DNA of 64,000 bases from Streptomyces sp. 840.1. Lineage in GTDB: Bacteria > Actinomycetota > Actinomycetes > Streptomycetales > Streptomycetaceae. The notes under the pieces were generated by a model that saw only the letters and a program-made list of their open reading frames with translations, was not told where the DNA came from and did not search any database. Shown piece after piece: positions 62,257 to 64,000 of this stretch. The position numbers and the translations under genes were made by a program. Each line of letters starts with the position of its first letter. The stretch's first letter is position 1. Where the stretch lies: positions 4,717,001 to 4,781,000 of the forward strand of contig NZ_RJUU01000001.1 in assembly GCF_003751445.1 (NCBI RefSeq). The letters run 5' to 3'.

Positions 62257-63110
62257 GCGCCGCCGAACCGGCCGCCCTCTGGCCCGACCGGCTCGGGCTC
62301 GGTGAGGGCATCCGGGCGGTCGAAGGCCGCATCGTCCTCGTCGACATCCTGGCCGGCCGGCTGCTGACCGGCCCCGCCGACCGCACCGCACCGCTCACCC
62401 AGCTGGCCCGGCTCGCTGAACCGCTCGGCGCGGTCGCCCCCGTGCACGCCCGCCCCGGCCACTGGATCGCCGCCGCCGGCACGGGCATCTGCCTGATCGC
62501 CCCGGACGGCTCCGCCGAGTGGACGGCCCGCCCCGAGGAGGGGGCGGCGCACGCGATGCGGATGAACGACGCCACCGCCGATCCGCACGGCCGGTTCTGG
62601 GCCTACGACGCGGTGGAGGGCGCCGGCTCCCTCTACCGCGTCGGCCACGACGGCACGGTCGACCGGGTGCTGGACGGGCTCACCGTGCCCAACGGCCCGG
62701 CGTTCACCGCGGACGGCTGCGCGATGTACCTCGCGGACAGCGCGAAGGGCGTCATCCGCCGCTACCCCGTCGACCCGGACAGCGGGCTGCCGGGCGCGCC
62801 GGAGACCTTCGCCAGGTTCGACGGGGGCAGCCCGGACGGGATGGCGGTCGACGCCGAGGGAGGCCTGTGGACCGCGGTCTGGGGCACCGGAACCGTCCAC
62901 CGGCTGCGCCCCGACGGCGCCCCCGACCGGCAGATCCGGCTCCCCGCCACACAGCCCGCCGGAGTCTGCCTCGACGGAGACACCCTGTACGTCACCAGCG
63001 CCCGGCACGGTCTCGCCGAGCCCGGCCCGCTGGACGGCGCGGTGTTCTCCGTACGGGTCGACGTCCCGGGCCTGCCCACCGCCGCCTACCGGCAGGAGAG
63101 CCCCGCATGA
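62253..63110 (+). CDS. SMP-30/gluconolactonase-family lactonase
   Basis: This 285-residue six-bladed propeller protein belongs to the SMP-30/LRE family. Typical metal-site and loop motifs are LGEGIRAVEGRIVLVDI, RMNDATADPHGRFWAYD, VPNGPAFTADGCAMYLADS and FDGGSPDGMAVDAEGGLW. It is expected to open galactonolactone to galactonate, linking the SDR to DgoD. It starts with GTGA overlap after the aldolase and ends in ATGA overlap with the kinase, so the catabolic genes form one coupled unit. Confidence 0.9.
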   Translation: MSAAEPAALWPDRLGLGEGIRAVEGRIVLVDILAGRLLTGPADRTAPLTQLARLAEPLGAVAPVHARPGHWIAAAGTGICLIAPDGSAEWTARPEEGAAHAMRMNDATADPHGRFWAYDAVEGAGSLYRVGHDGTVDRVLDGLTVPNGPAFTADGCAMYLADSAKGVIRRYPVDPDSGLPGAPETFARFDGGSPDGMAVDAEGGLWTAVWGTGTVHRLRPDGAPDRQIRLPATQPAGVCLDGDTLYVTSARHGLAEPGPLDGAVFSVRVDVPGLPTAAYRQESPA

Positions 63111-64000
63111 GCGCCGTGTCCCGTACCTGGGCCGGACAGCCCGCCCGCTCCCCGGTGGCCTGCGTCGGGGAGACGATGGCCGCGCTGGTCCCGGACCCCG
63201 TCACCCCGCTGGAGGGCGCCGAGCGGCTGGGCGTGCGCATCGCGGGCGCCGAGTCCAACGTGGCCGTCTACCTCGCCGACCACGCGGTGCCCGCCCGCTG
63301 GGTCTCCGCGCTGGGCGACGACCCCTTCGGCCGCCGGATCCGCGCCGAGGTGGCCTCGGCCGGGGTGGACGTCAGCGGGGTGCGCACCGACCCGCACCGC
63401 CCGACCGGACTCCTGGTCAAGGACCCGGGCACCGAGGCGACCCGGGTCCACTACTACCGCGGCGGCTCGGCGGCCGCCGCCCTGACCGAGGACGTGCTGG
63501 ACGACGACGCGGTGCGCACCGCCGGGCTCGTCCACCTCAGCGGCATCACCCCGGCGCTCTCCCCGGGCTGCCGGCAGCTGGTCGCCGCGCTGCTGGAGGT
63601 CCCCGCCGCGCAGCGGCCCCGCCCGGTCAGCTTCGACGTCAACCACAGGCCCGCCCTGTGGCCGGACGGCACGGCGCCCGGGGTGCTGCTCGGCTTCGCC
63701 CGGCAGGCGGACATCACCTTCGTCGGCCTCGACGAGGCGCAGGCCCTGTGGGGTGCCGGGCTGACCGACGCGGCGGCCGTACGCGAACTGCTGCCCCAGC
63801 CGCGCGTCCTGGTGGTCAAGGACGGCGGGCGGGCCGCCACCGCCTTCGAGGGCGACCGCGCGCACACCGTGCCCGCGCCCAGGGTCGCGGTGGTCGAACC
63901 GGTGGGCGCGGGTGACGCGTTCGCCGCCGGGTTCCTCGCCGGGCTGCTGCGCGGCGAGGACACCGTGCGGGCGCTGCGCCTCGGCCACCTCACCGCCGGC
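63107..64000 (+). CDS. PfkB-family sugar kinase (2-keto-3-deoxy-gluconate/galactonate type), truncated by window end
   Basis: At least 298 residues are visible, and the frame is open at the right edge. The PfkB ribokinase fold is clear: ACVGETMAALVPD at the start, RIAGAESNVAVYLADH, VSALGDDPFGRRIRAEV, and the catalytic anion hole EPVGAGDAFAAGFLAGL near residue 270. It most likely phosphorylates the dgoD product before aldol cleavage. It is a PfkB/KdgK-type kinase, not the DgoK family of E. coli. Confidence 0.9.
   Translation, partial: MSAVSRTWAGQPARSPVACVGETMAALVPDPVTPLEGAERLGVRIAGAESNVAVYLADHAVPARWVSALGDDPFGRRIRAEVASAGVDVSGVRTDPHRPTGLLVKDPGTEATRVHYYRGGSAAAALTEDVLDDDAVRTAGLVHLSGITPALSPGCRQLVAALLEVPAAQRPRPVSFDVNHRPALWPDGTAPGVLLGFARQADITFVGLDEAQALWGAGLTDAAAVRELLPQPRVLVVKDGGRAATAFEGDRAHTVPAPRVAVVEPVGAGDAFAAGFLAGLLRGEDTVRALRLGHLTAG

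Overview
The window is high-GC actinobacterial chromosome and almost certainly comes from a Streptomyces. The evidence is GTG, TTG and ATG starts, tightly packed operons with ATGA or GTGA overlaps, leaderless promoters of TANNNT type, Tat (RR) signal peptides, and a core gene order (uvrB, terD, terC, uvrA, uvrC-rapZ-yvcK-whiA, gap-pgk-tpiA-secG, pgi, pgl-opcA-zwf-tal-tkt, ctaB) that is conserved in that genus. I see no rRNA, tRNA, insertion sequence, prophage or CRISPR array.

Region 1 (1-9458) is a carbohydrate-utilisation operon. It has a promoter overlapped by a perfect LacI-type palindrome, then a sugar ABC importer (lipoprotein and two permeases, no ATPase), a cytoplasmic GH29 fucosidase, two tandem secreted PL6-type polysaccharide lyases, a TIM-barrel sugar isomerase/epimerase-like protein and an SGNH esterase. 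It probably serves an acidic, possibly fucose-containing, acetylated polysaccharide.

Region 2 (9459-33687) is core chromosome with accessory genes: a cupin protein, an MFS exporter, an O6-alkylguanine repair protein, a secreted glycerophosphodiesterase, an MHYT sensor, UvrB, two TerD-type proteins, a TerC-family membrane protein behind a probable Mn2+ riboswitch, an MBL hydrolase and a mycothiol-type enzyme, UvrA, a Rieske lipoprotein, an HTH regulator divergent from a secreted papain-like protease plus an anchored partner, and the uvrC-rapZ-yvcK-whiA operon. Two repair genes (ogt, uvrB) have exact matches to the LexA/RecA-independent damage promoter, and uvrC has a partial one.

Region 3 (33957-49879) is central carbon metabolism: gap-pgk-tpiA, secG, an RbpA paralogue, pgi with two bacterial PH-domain proteins, and on the minus strand tkt-tal-zwf-opcA-pgl. 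ctaB is divergent from tkt.

Region 4 (50346-64000) is an alpha-galactoside locus running off the right end. A secreted GH27 alpha-galactosidase with a C-terminal propeller-like module releases or trims galactosides. An ABC importer takes them up, and a cytoplasmic GH36 alpha-galactosidase hydrolyses them. An SDR dehydrogenase, SMP-30 lactonase, DgoD-type galactonate dehydratase, PfkB kinase and KDPGal aldolase form a complete predicted De Ley-Doudoroff route to pyruvate and glyceraldehyde 3-phosphate. A FadR-type regulator is embedded. The GH27 gene and the transporter operon share one AT-rich promoter/operator element, which is the best candidate for an undescribed regulatory site.
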